From positions 1-6,653 of the forward strand of contig JAUVCJ010000135.1 of assembly GCA_030595765.1 (NCBI GenBank): a DNA stretch of 6,653 nucleotides, in the 5' to 3' direction. This DNA is from Thermoplasmatota archaeon. GTDB lineage: Archaea; Thermoplasmatota; Thermoplasmata; GCA-020350865; JAUVCJ01. Within the stretch, counting starts at the first letter, position 1. Every line of letters starts with the position of its first letter. Position numbers and translations under genes: made by a program. Below are positions 1 to 5,561 of the stretch, piece after piece. Below the pieces are notes generated by a model that worked only from the letters and a program-made list of their open reading frames with translations, had not been told where the DNA came from and did no database searches.

Positions 1-1
1 G

Positions 2-1213
2 TTTGCCAAAACGCTTTTCATACCTCCTACCGACGAGGAGCTGGAGGTGTTCGAGCCGGAATGGACAGTCATCAACTCCCATGACATATATTTCAGGAAT
101 AAATTGGACAGGATTAACTCCGATGCCTTTGTCGCCATCTCATTCAAGGAGAAGATATGCATCATTGGAGGCCTTCATTACGGTGGTGAGATCAAAAAAT
201 CGGTATTCACCATCATGAACTACATCATGCCAACCCAGTATGATGTGTTCCCTATGCATTGCTCCTCCAACACCGACATGGCTGAGCACAACGCATGCAT
301 ATTCTTCGGATTGTCCGGCACTGGAAAAAGCACTCTTTCATCAGACTTTAGAAGGCGCTTCCTGGGCGATGACCAGCATGGCTGGGTGGATGGCAGGATC
401 TTCAACTTTGAGGGTGGGTGCTATCCCAAGATCTTTAATCTCAACGAGAAGGACGAGCCTGAGATATACCGTGCCATAAGGTTTGGTAGCATAATCGAGA
501 ACATGCCTCTTCACGATGATAGGGAGGTGGACTACGAGGACGATTCGCTCACGGAGAATCTTAGAGCTACATACCCGGTGACTCACATTCCCAACGCGAT
601 CCTCAAAGGCTATGCAAAGGGACCCAAGAACGTGATCATGCTGACCACAGACGTCTTCGGGGTCATACCCCCCATCTCAAGGCTCACCAATGAGCAGGCG
701 ATGTATCACTTTCTTTCTGGTTTTACAAGCAAGATGGCAGGGACTGAGACCGAGGACAACGACCTAAAAGAGCCTCAACCCACCTTCTCCACCTGCTTCG
801 GTGCTCCTTTCATGCCGCTACATCCAACCAAGTATGCAAAGATGCTGGCAAAAATGCTGGAGGATTCTCAAGCCAAGGTTTGGCTTGTTAACACAGGATG
901 GATCGGCGGCACTCCTGCGATGGGAGCCAAGCGTATATCGCTGACAAATACCAGAGCCATGATAATGGCAATAACCGAAAACAAGCTGGATGATGCTCTA
1001 TTCGAGCTGGACCCTGTATGGCAGACCCAGATACCCACCAACGTGCCGTTCGTGCCTGACAATCTTTTACATCCTGAAAGCATGTGGAAGGATAAAGAGG
1101 CATACAGGCAACAGATACAGACCCTGGTTCAGATGTTCCAGGAGAATTTTCAGCAATATCATGACCTGGTTGACGATAAGATCATTCAATCCGGGCCTCG
1201 GTTGGTGGAGTGA
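2..1213 (+). CDS. pckA: Phosphoenolpyruvate carboxykinase (ATP), 5'-truncated by window
   Basis: Converts oxaloacetate and ATP to PEP, CO2 and ADP in the cytosol, the entry step of gluconeogenesis. The frame is already open at base 2, so 403 C-terminal residues are present. Full-length family members have about 530-540, so roughly 130 N-terminal residues lie off the window. The GTG at 47 is internal, because conserved sequence (FAKTLFIPP) precedes it. Visible active-site elements are YGGEIKK with the Lys pair (194-199), the MHC histidine (257-259), P-loop GLSGTGKST (308-334), the metal-binding kinase-2 motif GDDQHGW (365-385), and the substrate arginine in TENLR (563-565). FNFEGGCY, DVFGVIPP and LVNTGW are also family-typical. 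One oddity is Gln where the kinase-2 motif usually has Glu (GDDEHGW). The overall pattern is closer to the Bacteroides-type ATP enzyme than to the E. coli one. It ends in TGA, 46 nt from the convergent neighbour. I see no clear terminator hairpin in that gap. Confidence 0.97.
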   Translation, partial: FAKTLFIPPTDEELEVFEPEWTVINSHDIYFRNKLDRINSDAFVAISFKEKICIIGGLHYGGEIKKSVFTIMNYIMPTQYDVFPMHCSSNTDMAEHNACIFFGLSGTGKSTLSSDFRRRFLGDDQHGWVDGRIFNFEGGCYPKIFNLNEKDEPEIYRAIRFGSIIENMPLHDDREVDYEDDSLTENLRATYPVTHIPNAILKGYAKGPKNVIMLTTDVFGVIPPISRLTNEQAMYHFLSGFTSKMAGTETEDNDLKEPQPTFSTCFGAPFMPLHPTKYAKMLAKMLEDSQAKVWLVNTGWIGGTPAMGAKRISLTNTRAMIMAITENKLDDALFELDPVWQTQIPTNVPFVPDNLLHPESMWKDKEAYRQQIQTLVQMFQENFQQYHDLVDDKIIQSGPRLVE

Positions 1214-1259
1214 ACAGGGCACTTCTAAGGGATTATCTCCTATTTCATTGTTGGAAAGC

Positions 1260-3221
1260 CTACCAAAGATACAGCCCAAAATACCTCAGTATCATTAGCA
1301 GCCCCAGCAGTATGATTATACCCCCAAACAGAGTGATGACCTTTTGACCCCATTTTGTCATTGAGCCCACCATCCTGGCCCTGGTAGTAGTGGTGGCAGT
1401 TGCTAGTGGGATGATGACAATACCATGGCCTAGGCCAAAGACCAGCATGAGCAGTGCTCCTGAAAGGGCCGAAACACCTTGGGCCATCAGTATCACTATT
1501 GCAGGCATTATCAGAGCCAATGCGCATGGAGCCCATCCTAGTGTGAAAAAGATACCAAGAACGAAAGACCCCGCTGTTGTGGAATTGCCAAATATCCTCA
1601 TTGCCAGTTTCTGGGTCTTATCACCAAGGGTCTCCCCTGATGAGCCTGCTTTATTTCCAAGTTCAAATTTGCTAAATACTGGTTCCAATTTCTCCCTAAG
1701 GGGGGTAATGCTGTTGATCCCGAATAAAATCAGTAAGAACCCAGCAACTATGTAAAACAGTGATGCACCGCCGAGTATGGCTCCGACCTGGCTGATGAAC
1801 AGTCCCAATATAAAAAATACCGTGCACATGCCCAAAGTGAACATTATCCCGATGTAAGGCCCTCTTTTCATGTCAGAGATGTTGGACTTTTCTAGGGTCT
1901 TCGTCTTGGCCTGATTCTCTTTCTTTCCCTCTTCCTCTCCTTCATTATCTTCCTCTTCTTTGTCCTTCTTATTCAGCTTGGCTGTCTGGCCACTGACCAT
2001 CACGTATGATAATAGTGCCATAAGAAGGACTATACTGCAAGGTGAGACAGAGGTCAGCACACCCAGTGCGAACATCCCTAGGTAAGATGCGCTTCCCTCA
2101 TTTATGGTACCCTCGAACCCAGACCAGCCATCTGTGCCGATGAGTATTGTCTTCTCTTTCATGGTATCCGCATCCAGGATGGCGGCCTCGCTGATGATGT
2201 GATACGATGCGACGACATTGAAATCCTTATCGATGATAACAATTGTAGGATCCAGGAACTCCCCCTGGCTACCAGCCCAGTATTTCTTGTATTTCTCCAG
2301 TATCGGCAGCTCTCCGCTGTCGTATATATAGGTCCATTCAATGCTATTGGTATCTCTGGCTTCCACCGAGATCTCCCTGGAGTCTGCAAATGTCACTGTA
2401 ACTACTGCTACCTGGCCATCGGCTGACTGGTCTAGAAAGTTAGATATCTGTGCGAACTGAGCGGCGTTCCTCTGGGACGTGCAGTCACAGATGTGGGCGA
2501 ACTCAAGAACGATCACCTGACCTTTTAGACTGGATAGGGTGAATTCTTTACCATCAATGCCTGTGGTGGTGAAATCCTGAGCACTATTCCCACTCATCTT
2601 CGAGACACTAGGTGAGATACCTTTGCCATCTATAGAAAGGGACCAGGAATTGCCTTCGTCACTTGAGAGTGGATCGGCAATACCAGAAAGTCTTGTATAC
2701 GGACCTGCCTCGACAAGTGTTATTGTGACATGCCATGGTTGCTTCATTTCAGGGTCTGCCATTAATTGAGTGACAGCTTCATTGGCCTCCCTTTCGGTCA
2801 AGAACGTTTCGCTAGCTGGTATGTTCATCTCTGCCAGCGAAAGCGTAATCTCCCCATCAAACTCATTCTGGGACTCTATTGTTGTTCCAGCTGGTGTGGT
2901 GATTGATATCTTGAAAGTGTCTGGTTGGTTGGTATCCAGAGGTGGAGGGCTCTCATCATTCTCGTTCCATGTCAGCACTATAGAAAGCATCGACATTCGT
3001 CCATCTTCAACAATGATGTCCATTGTCTCGGAGCCGCCATCAAGGATGTATCCGGTTTGAGATGGTAGCTGCTTATCCTGTTGGCTCCAATCAAGAACAT
3101 AGTATTCTTTGGAACTGTTTGACAATGAAAGACCTAGACCAGCCAGGATACAGAAGAATAGCACCACCACAATAATTGCACTTAGGGCCTTTCGCTTGGG
3201 CATTTCATCAATTATATTCAT
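1260..3221 (-). CDS. Membrane thiol-disulfide relay: beta-rich ectodomain + redoxin domain + CcdA/DsbD-type transmembrane domain
   Basis: A 653-residue protein, probably the third gene of the permease operon. Residues 13-33 form a signal anchor. Residues 40-205 are beta-rich and unrecognised (possibly an Ig- or jelly-roll-like fold). Residues 214-345 form an AhpC/TSA-TlpA-like redoxin domain (DFTTTGIDGKEFTLSSLKGQ, then a Cys245-Asp-Cys247 site, then FLDPTIVIIDKDF with the cis-Pro position). Residues 380-650 hold six hydrophobic segments of CcdA/DsbD type, with the redox cysteines in helices 1 (SPC, Cys395) and 4 (APC, Cys566). Known CcdA proteins carry electrons from cytosolic thioredoxin across the membrane to an outward-facing redoxin; here the acceptor appears fused at the N-terminus. 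A Lys/Glu-rich loop (412-452) should be cytosolic. The start is ATG 3221, preceded by GGTGG at 3226-3230. The redoxin has CxC instead of CxxC. The stop is TAG. CcdA assignment is firm; substrate and partner are inferred. Confidence 0.9.
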   Translation of the reverse strand: MNIIDEMPKRKALSAIIVVVLFFCILAGLGLSLSNSSKEYYVLDWSQQDKQLPSQTGYILDGGSETMDIIVEDGRMSMLSIVLTWNENDESPPPLDTNQPDTFKISITTPAGTTIESQNEFDGEITLSLAEMNIPASETFLTEREANEAVTQLMADPEMKQPWHVTITLVEAGPYTRLSGIADPLSSDEGNSWSLSIDGKGISPSVSKMSGNSAQDFTTTGIDGKEFTLSSLKGQVIVLEFAHICDCTSQRNAAQFAQISNFLDQSADGQVAVVTVTFADSREISVEARDTNSIEWTYIYDSGELPILEKYKKYWAGSQGEFLDPTIVIIDKDFNVVASYHIISEAAILDADTMKEKTILIGTDGWSGFEGTINEGSASYLGMFALGVLTSVSPCSIVLLMALLSYVMVSGQTAKLNKKDKEEEDNEGEEEGKKENQAKTKTLEKSNISDMKRGPYIGIMFTLGMCTVFFILGLFISQVGAILGGASLFYIVAGFLLILFGINSITPLREKLEPVFSKFELGNKAGSSGETLGDKTQKLAMRIFGNSTTAGSFVLGIFFTLGWAPCALALIMPAIVILMAQGVSALSGALLMLVFGLGHGIVIIPLATATTTTRARMVGSMTKWGQKVITLFGGIIILLGLLMILRYFGLYLW

Positions 3222-3225
3222 GACG

Positions 3226-3230
3226 CCACC
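3226..3230 (-). promoter_or_regulatory. Shine-Dalgarno site of the CcdA-fusion gene
   Basis: Minus strand GGTGG, four bases before ATG 3221. It is a one-base variant of the GGTGA site used by other genes here. It supports ATG 3221 over the next in-frame ATG, six codons in, which has no such site. The 94-nt gap to the upstream thioredoxin gene shows no T-run on the minus strand, so co-transcription is plausible. Confidence 0.6.
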
Positions 3231-3315
3231 ATATCCTGTTTTTTTGAGCTAATCTCTGATTCTTAGTCGAAGTATGATTATTCTGGCAACTTTTTCATTC
3301 CTGCTTTTCGTTGAT

Positions 3316-3549
3316 TCATTTATTGAGCAGTTTGATTATCTGGTCCACAGCTAGTGCCTTGCCAGTAGAGATGACTGCCCCATCCACGATGAGAGCAGGG
3401 GTCAGCATCACGCCTCTATTCACAATCTCATTGATGTCCTCCACCTTGACCACCTCTGCATCCATACCAGTCTGTTTCAAGGCAACCTTAACGTTCTTTT
3501 CCAGCCTCTTGCACTTCGAGCAACCCGAACCCAATACTTCGATTTTCAT
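3316..3549 (-). CDS. Small cytosolic thioredoxin-like redox protein (MTH895 / thioredoxin_3 type)
   Basis: A 77-residue single-domain protein with no signal peptide, so cytosolic. It opens with beta strand MKIEVLGSG and the active site Cys10-Ser-Lys-Cys13, followed by a helix (KRLEKNVKVALKQTG). The second half contains VMLTPALIVDG, where Pro51 is the cis-proline facing the CxxC of thioredoxin folds. Its length and GSGCxKC signature match the small archaeal redox proteins often annotated as redox-active disulfide protein 2. I place the start at ATG 3549, because GGTGA at 3555-3559 lies exactly five bases upstream. The longer reading from GTG 3558 would start inside that site. It lies between the permease and the CcdA-fusion gene on the same strand, so it is a natural electron donor to the CcdA domain or a thiol partner of the permease (inference). 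The stop is TGA. Confidence 0.92.
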   Translation of the reverse strand: MKIEVLGSGCSKCKRLEKNVKVALKQTGMDAEVVKVEDINEIVNRGVMLTPALIVDGAVISTGKALAVDQIIKLLNK

Positions 3550-3554
3550 CATTT

Positions 3555-3559
3555 TCACC
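3555..3559 (-). promoter_or_regulatory. Shine-Dalgarno site of the small thioredoxin gene
   Basis: Minus strand GGTGA, complementary to the UCACC of archaeal 16S rRNA tails, with five bases to ATG 3549. The same pentamer and spacing precede rpiA and the ArsR-family gene. It decides the start against GTG 3558 and ATG 3552. Confidence 0.7.
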
Positions 3560-3611
3560 CTCTTTTTTTTCTGTAAATTATCATCCCTAGCATACTTGTC
3601 CTACTTTTCAT
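3555..3611 (-). CDS. Possible 18-residue leader-type small ORF
   Basis: In the 77-nt gap between the permease stop and the thioredoxin start is an ORF encoding MKSRTSMLGMIIYRKKRG. A GGTGT lies four bases before its ATG, and its TGA overlaps the GGTGA ribosome site of the thioredoxin gene. That arrangement would allow translational coupling. It is very short, resembles nothing I recognise and could easily be chance. Confidence 0.18.
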   Translation of the reverse strand: MKSRTSMLGMIIYRKKRG

Positions 3612-3626
3612 ACCTACACCATCATT

Positions 3627-4763
3627 CTATGTGAACAGATTACCATACACGAAACCAGCTATCGTCGAGGTCAACACCACCACCAATGCAAAGGCTGTTG
3701 TCTTCTTTGTACCCATTATTCTTTGCAGCACTACCAGGCTTGGGAGGCTCACTGCAGGGCCTGCAAGTAGCAGTGAAAGTGCCGGACCGCCTGCCATCAT
3801 GCCGCTGGTATAGCCAAAGGTGCTTCCAATAATTGGTACCTCCAGAAGGGTTGGTATGTAGAGCAGGGTTCCGATGACCGAACCCAGGAAGCAGGCAATT
3901 ATTGAGTTGTCCCCAAGATATGGGCGGAAGGTCTCGGGTGGAAGCACCACTGCTATCACTCCAACAATAAAGGCGCCTATCAGCAACACTGGAAATATCT
4001 TCTTGGTCAGGTCCCAGGTCTCATAGCCCCACTCGGTCACCTCATCCCTATCAAAATGTTTGATAAGCAGAACTATCACCCCAGCGATTAGAACCAGTAC
4101 CACAGGTAGCCGGATAAGCCAATCAATGGTAGAGGCTCCGATAACTAGTATCAGGACCATGAATATGAAAAATAACGGCACTACCAAAGCTGGACGCAAG
4201 GGCTCATCAATACTAATGCCAGGGGCTGAATCATCCTTGCCTGACCCAGCATCGGCACTACTTGAGGCTCTACCTTCCTTGCCTGGCTTCTTTCCTTTAG
4301 ATGTTGCATTCAATGGGGCATCGAACAGGCTAGACATTATCAGGCCCACCACACTGGCCATGGATATCGCTGCCACCGCTCTTGCAAGCCCCAGGTCATA
4401 GCCCAGAGCTTGACCAGTGTAGACGATTGCCAGCACGTTTATGGCTGGGCCGGAGTAGAGGAAGGCAGTTGCCGGGCCTATTCCAGCACCTCGCTTGTAG
4501 ATACCGGCAAATAATGGCAAAATTGTGCAGGAACATACAGCCAGAATGGTTCCGGAAACCGATGCCACTGCGTATGATATATACTTCTTCACATCAGAAC
4601 CAAAATACTTCAGCACCGCCTGCCTGGAGATGAAAACGGCAATGGCTCCAGCTATGAAGAACGCAGGCACCAGACAGGTCAGGACGTGGGCTGCCATGTA
4701 GTCTGCAAGGCTGGCTAGCCCTCCCTGGAACATATCGATAAGTATATCTGCCATGGATTTCAT
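3627..4763 (-). CDS. COG0701 / ArsP_1-family permease (putative metalloid or organoarsenical exporter)
   Basis: A 378-residue polytopic membrane protein and the first gene of the minus-strand operon. It has two similar halves separated by a hydrophilic loop (about 147-190, rich in Lys, Ser, Gly and Asp). Half one holds AHVLTCLVPAFFIAGAI (25-41), then AVCSCTILPLFAGIYKRGAG with Cys77-Ser-Cys79, then FLYSGPAIN (101-109). Half two holds KKIFPVLLIGAFIVG, YIPTLLEVPII and LLLAGPAVSLPSLVVL. The CSC motif, GPAIN and LEVP...GPAVSLPS are hallmarks of this family. One member, ArsP of Campylobacter, exports trivalent organoarsenicals; most others have no tested substrate. ATG 4763 is used because operator 1 ends 11 nt upstream, mirroring the divergent regulator. 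There is no clear Shine-Dalgarno site, so translation may be leaderless, and ATG 4754 is the alternative. The stop is TAG. The adjacent ArsR gene supports a metalloid role without proving the substrate. Confidence 0.92.
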   Translation of the reverse strand: MKSMADILIDMFQGGLASLADYMAAHVLTCLVPAFFIAGAIAVFISRQAVLKYFGSDVKKYISYAVASVSGTILAVCSCTILPLFAGIYKRGAGIGPATAFLYSGPAINVLAIVYTGQALGYDLGLARAVAAISMASVVGLIMSSLFDAPLNATSKGKKPGKEGRASSSADAGSGKDDSAPGISIDEPLRPALVVPLFFIFMVLILVIGASTIDWLIRLPVVLVLIAGVIVLLIKHFDRDEVTEWGYETWDLTKKIFPVLLIGAFIVGVIAVVLPPETFRPYLGDNSIIACFLGSVIGTLLYIPTLLEVPIIGSTFGYTSGMMAGGPALSLLLAGPAVSLPSLVVLQRIMGTKKTTAFALVVVLTSTIAGFVYGNLFT

Positions 4764-4774
4764 TCCATAATGCT

Positions 4775-4794
4775 ATTTCAAGTATTCTTGAAAT
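4775..4794. promoter_or_regulatory. Operator 1: perfect 8-4-8 inverted repeat before the permease operon
   Basis: Arms ATTTCAAG (4775-4782) and CTTGAAAT (4787-4794) are exact reverse complements around a 4-nt spacer. The site ends 11 nt upstream of the permease ATG and is the likely binding site of the divergent ArsR-family repressor. Dyads of about this size, close to the start of the controlled gene, are typical of ArsR-family operators. Binding itself is inferred. Confidence 0.75.
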
Positions 4795-4811
4795 GCTCAG
4801 CAGGGTAGAAG

Positions 4812-4818
4812 TATTAAA
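4812..4818. promoter_or_regulatory. TATA-like element in the divergent promoter, readable on both strands
   Basis: TATTAAA on the plus strand reads TTTAATA on the minus strand. An archaeal start about 25 bp away would fall near 4840 (plus, inside operator 2) and near 4790 (minus, inside operator 1). One element could therefore serve both directions, with each operator covering a start site. Position and sharing are inferred from spacing only. Confidence 0.4.
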
Positions 4819-4826
4819 GTATTGTT

Positions 4827-4846
4827 ATTTCAAAAAAAATTGAAAC
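4827..4846. promoter_or_regulatory. Operator 2: imperfect copy of operator 1 before the ArsR-family gene
   Basis: ATTTCAAA (4827-4834), four A, then ATTGAAAC (4839-4846). Six of the eight arm pairs match (TTTCAA/TTGAAA), with the same 20-bp size as operator 1. It lies 11 nt before the TTG start of the regulator gene, which suggests autoregulation. Confidence 0.65.
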
Positions 4847-4847
4847 A

Positions 4848-4852
4848 GGTGA
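4848..4852 (+). promoter_or_regulatory. Shine-Dalgarno site deciding the ArsR-family start
   Basis: GGTGA with exactly five bases before TTG 4858, the same pentamer and spacing as at rpiA and the small thioredoxin gene. ATG 4852 begins inside this site and TTG 4822 lies upstream of operator 2, so both are less likely starts. Confidence 0.6.
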
Positions 4853-4857
4853 TGCTC

Positions 4858-5184
4858 TTGGAAGTTCCCGAACCAATAAGGAAACAGGTCGAGAAAAAGG
4901 GTGGTATGAAAGGCATCATTTTAACCCTGCCTGACAAGAGTTCCATCGAGAACGAAGCATTGATGCATAAGGTACTTTCCAATCCACTGAGAATTAGGAT
5001 ACTTAACCTGGTATCGAAGCAATCCCTATGTGTGTGCCTCATCAAGCAGGCTATTGACATTTCCGACTCAAAGCTTTCATACCACCTCTCCATACTAGAG
5101 GAGGCTGGCCTTATTGTCGGGACAAAGAAACAGAACTGGATAATTTACGAAGTCACCCATTTTGGCAAAGAGCATGCGTTATAG
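4858..5184 (+). CDS. ArsR-family winged-helix metalloregulator
   Basis: A 108-residue cytosolic repressor if translated from TTG 4858. After a charged N-terminal stretch, residues 36-100 form the winged helix: MHKVLSNPLRIRILNLV (helix 1-2 region), SLCVCLI, the recognition region SDSKLSYHLSILEEAGLI (69-86), then the wing GTKKQNWIIYEV. Cys58-Val-Cys60 matches the LCVC core of the ELCVCDL metal-binding box of arsenic-responsive ArsR. The third cysteine found in E. coli ArsR three residues on is Lys63 here, so two-thiol ligation or a ligand from elsewhere would be needed. In known ArsR proteins, As(III) or Sb(III) binding at this helix releases the operator. It is divergent from the permease operon, and the paired palindromes suggest it controls both directions. 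A longer start at ATG 4852 (two more residues) cannot be excluded. The stop is TAG. Confidence 0.92.
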   Translation: MEVPEPIRKQVEKKGGMKGIILTLPDKSSIENEALMHKVLSNPLRIRILNLVSKQSLCVCLIKQAIDISDSKLSYHLSILEEAGLIVGTKKQNWIIYEVTHFGKEHAL

Positions 5185-5237
5185 AATTTGCCCGCTGGAA
5201 TAGAAAGATTTACACCATTCATGAACCATTACCCAAA

Positions 5238-5486
5238 ATGAGGTTGAAGCAAGTGAAGCGGGTATTCACTCTTCTGGCTGTTTTGCTAATGGTCAGCCCA
5301 ATCTAGTTTCAGGGCTCTGGCTACGATGTTAGCTTTCTATTCATGATCAACCGTATATCCACTGATAGTGTCTATACCACCATCCACGAATTCGCAATCG
5401 AGTACAGAACCATGGAGGAGAGGGGAGCGCAGGTATTTACTGCAGGCAAAGAAATAGAAAGTATAGACATCAATAAAGGATGGTAG
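5238..5486 (+). pseudogene. Stop-interrupted ORF for a small secreted or membrane-anchored protein
   Basis: From ATG 5238 the frame reads MRLKQVKRVFTLLAVLLMVS and two more residues (Pro, Ile), a basic start plus hydrophobic core typical of a signal peptide. It then meets TAG at 5304-5306. The same frame stays open for 59 more codons (FQGSGYDVSFLFMINRI..., ending ...SIDINKGW) to a second TAG at 5484. Without the first stop it would encode an 82-residue protein with about 60 residues outside the membrane. I do not recognise the family. No strong Shine-Dalgarno site precedes the ATG; an A/T-rich stretch around 5203-5213 would suit a leaderless transcript. Simple decay, a sequencing error, or a chance ORF are all possible. 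It lies between the ArsR-family gene and rpiA with no evident link to either. Confidence 0.4.
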
Positions 5487-5522
5487 CTAAGAGTAGCCGT
5501 TGGTTTCACAGGGCGCATTCCT

Positions 5523-5531
5523 TAAGTAAAT
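5523..5531 (+). promoter_or_regulatory. Candidate TATA box of rpiA
   Basis: TAAGTAAAT, about 30 bp before the rpiA start codon region. The distance suits an archaeal promoter with a short leader carrying the GGTGA site at 5552. This is a weak assignment from composition and spacing. Confidence 0.25.
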
Positions 5532-5551
5532 CCATTTCCTTGGGGCTAATT

Positions 5552-5556
5552 GGTGA
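5552..5556 (+). promoter_or_regulatory. Shine-Dalgarno site of rpiA
   Basis: GGTGA with five bases to ATG 5562. This favours ATG 5562 over TTG 5550 (which overlaps the site) and ATG 5559 (only two bases away). Confidence 0.7.
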
Positions 5557-5561
5557 AGATG

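Noticed and set aside
1214..1259. Terminator hairpin between pckA and the CcdA-fusion gene
   Set aside because: Only very short complementary stretches (TTGG/CCAA scale) and no oligo-T run on either strand.
1240..1536. 98-codon minus-strand ORF at the end of the CcdA-fusion gene
   Set aside because: A shadow frame of the CcdA domain; its His/Gly/Trp-rich translation lacks membrane helices or motifs.
3222..3315. Separate promoter or terminator between the thioredoxin and CcdA-fusion genes
   Set aside because: There is no T-run on the minus strand and no convincing TATA box at a suitable distance; treated as an intra-operon gap.
4822..4857. N-terminal extension of the ArsR-family protein from TTG 4822
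   Set aside because: It would place operator 2 and the GGTGA site inside the coding region, and the added residues (LFQKKLKQV) resemble nothing in the family.
5304..5306. Pyrrolysine decoding of TAG
   Set aside because: The CcdA fusion, the permease and the ArsR-family gene all end in TAG at the expected family lengths, so TAG acts as an ordinary stop here. No pyl genes are in view.
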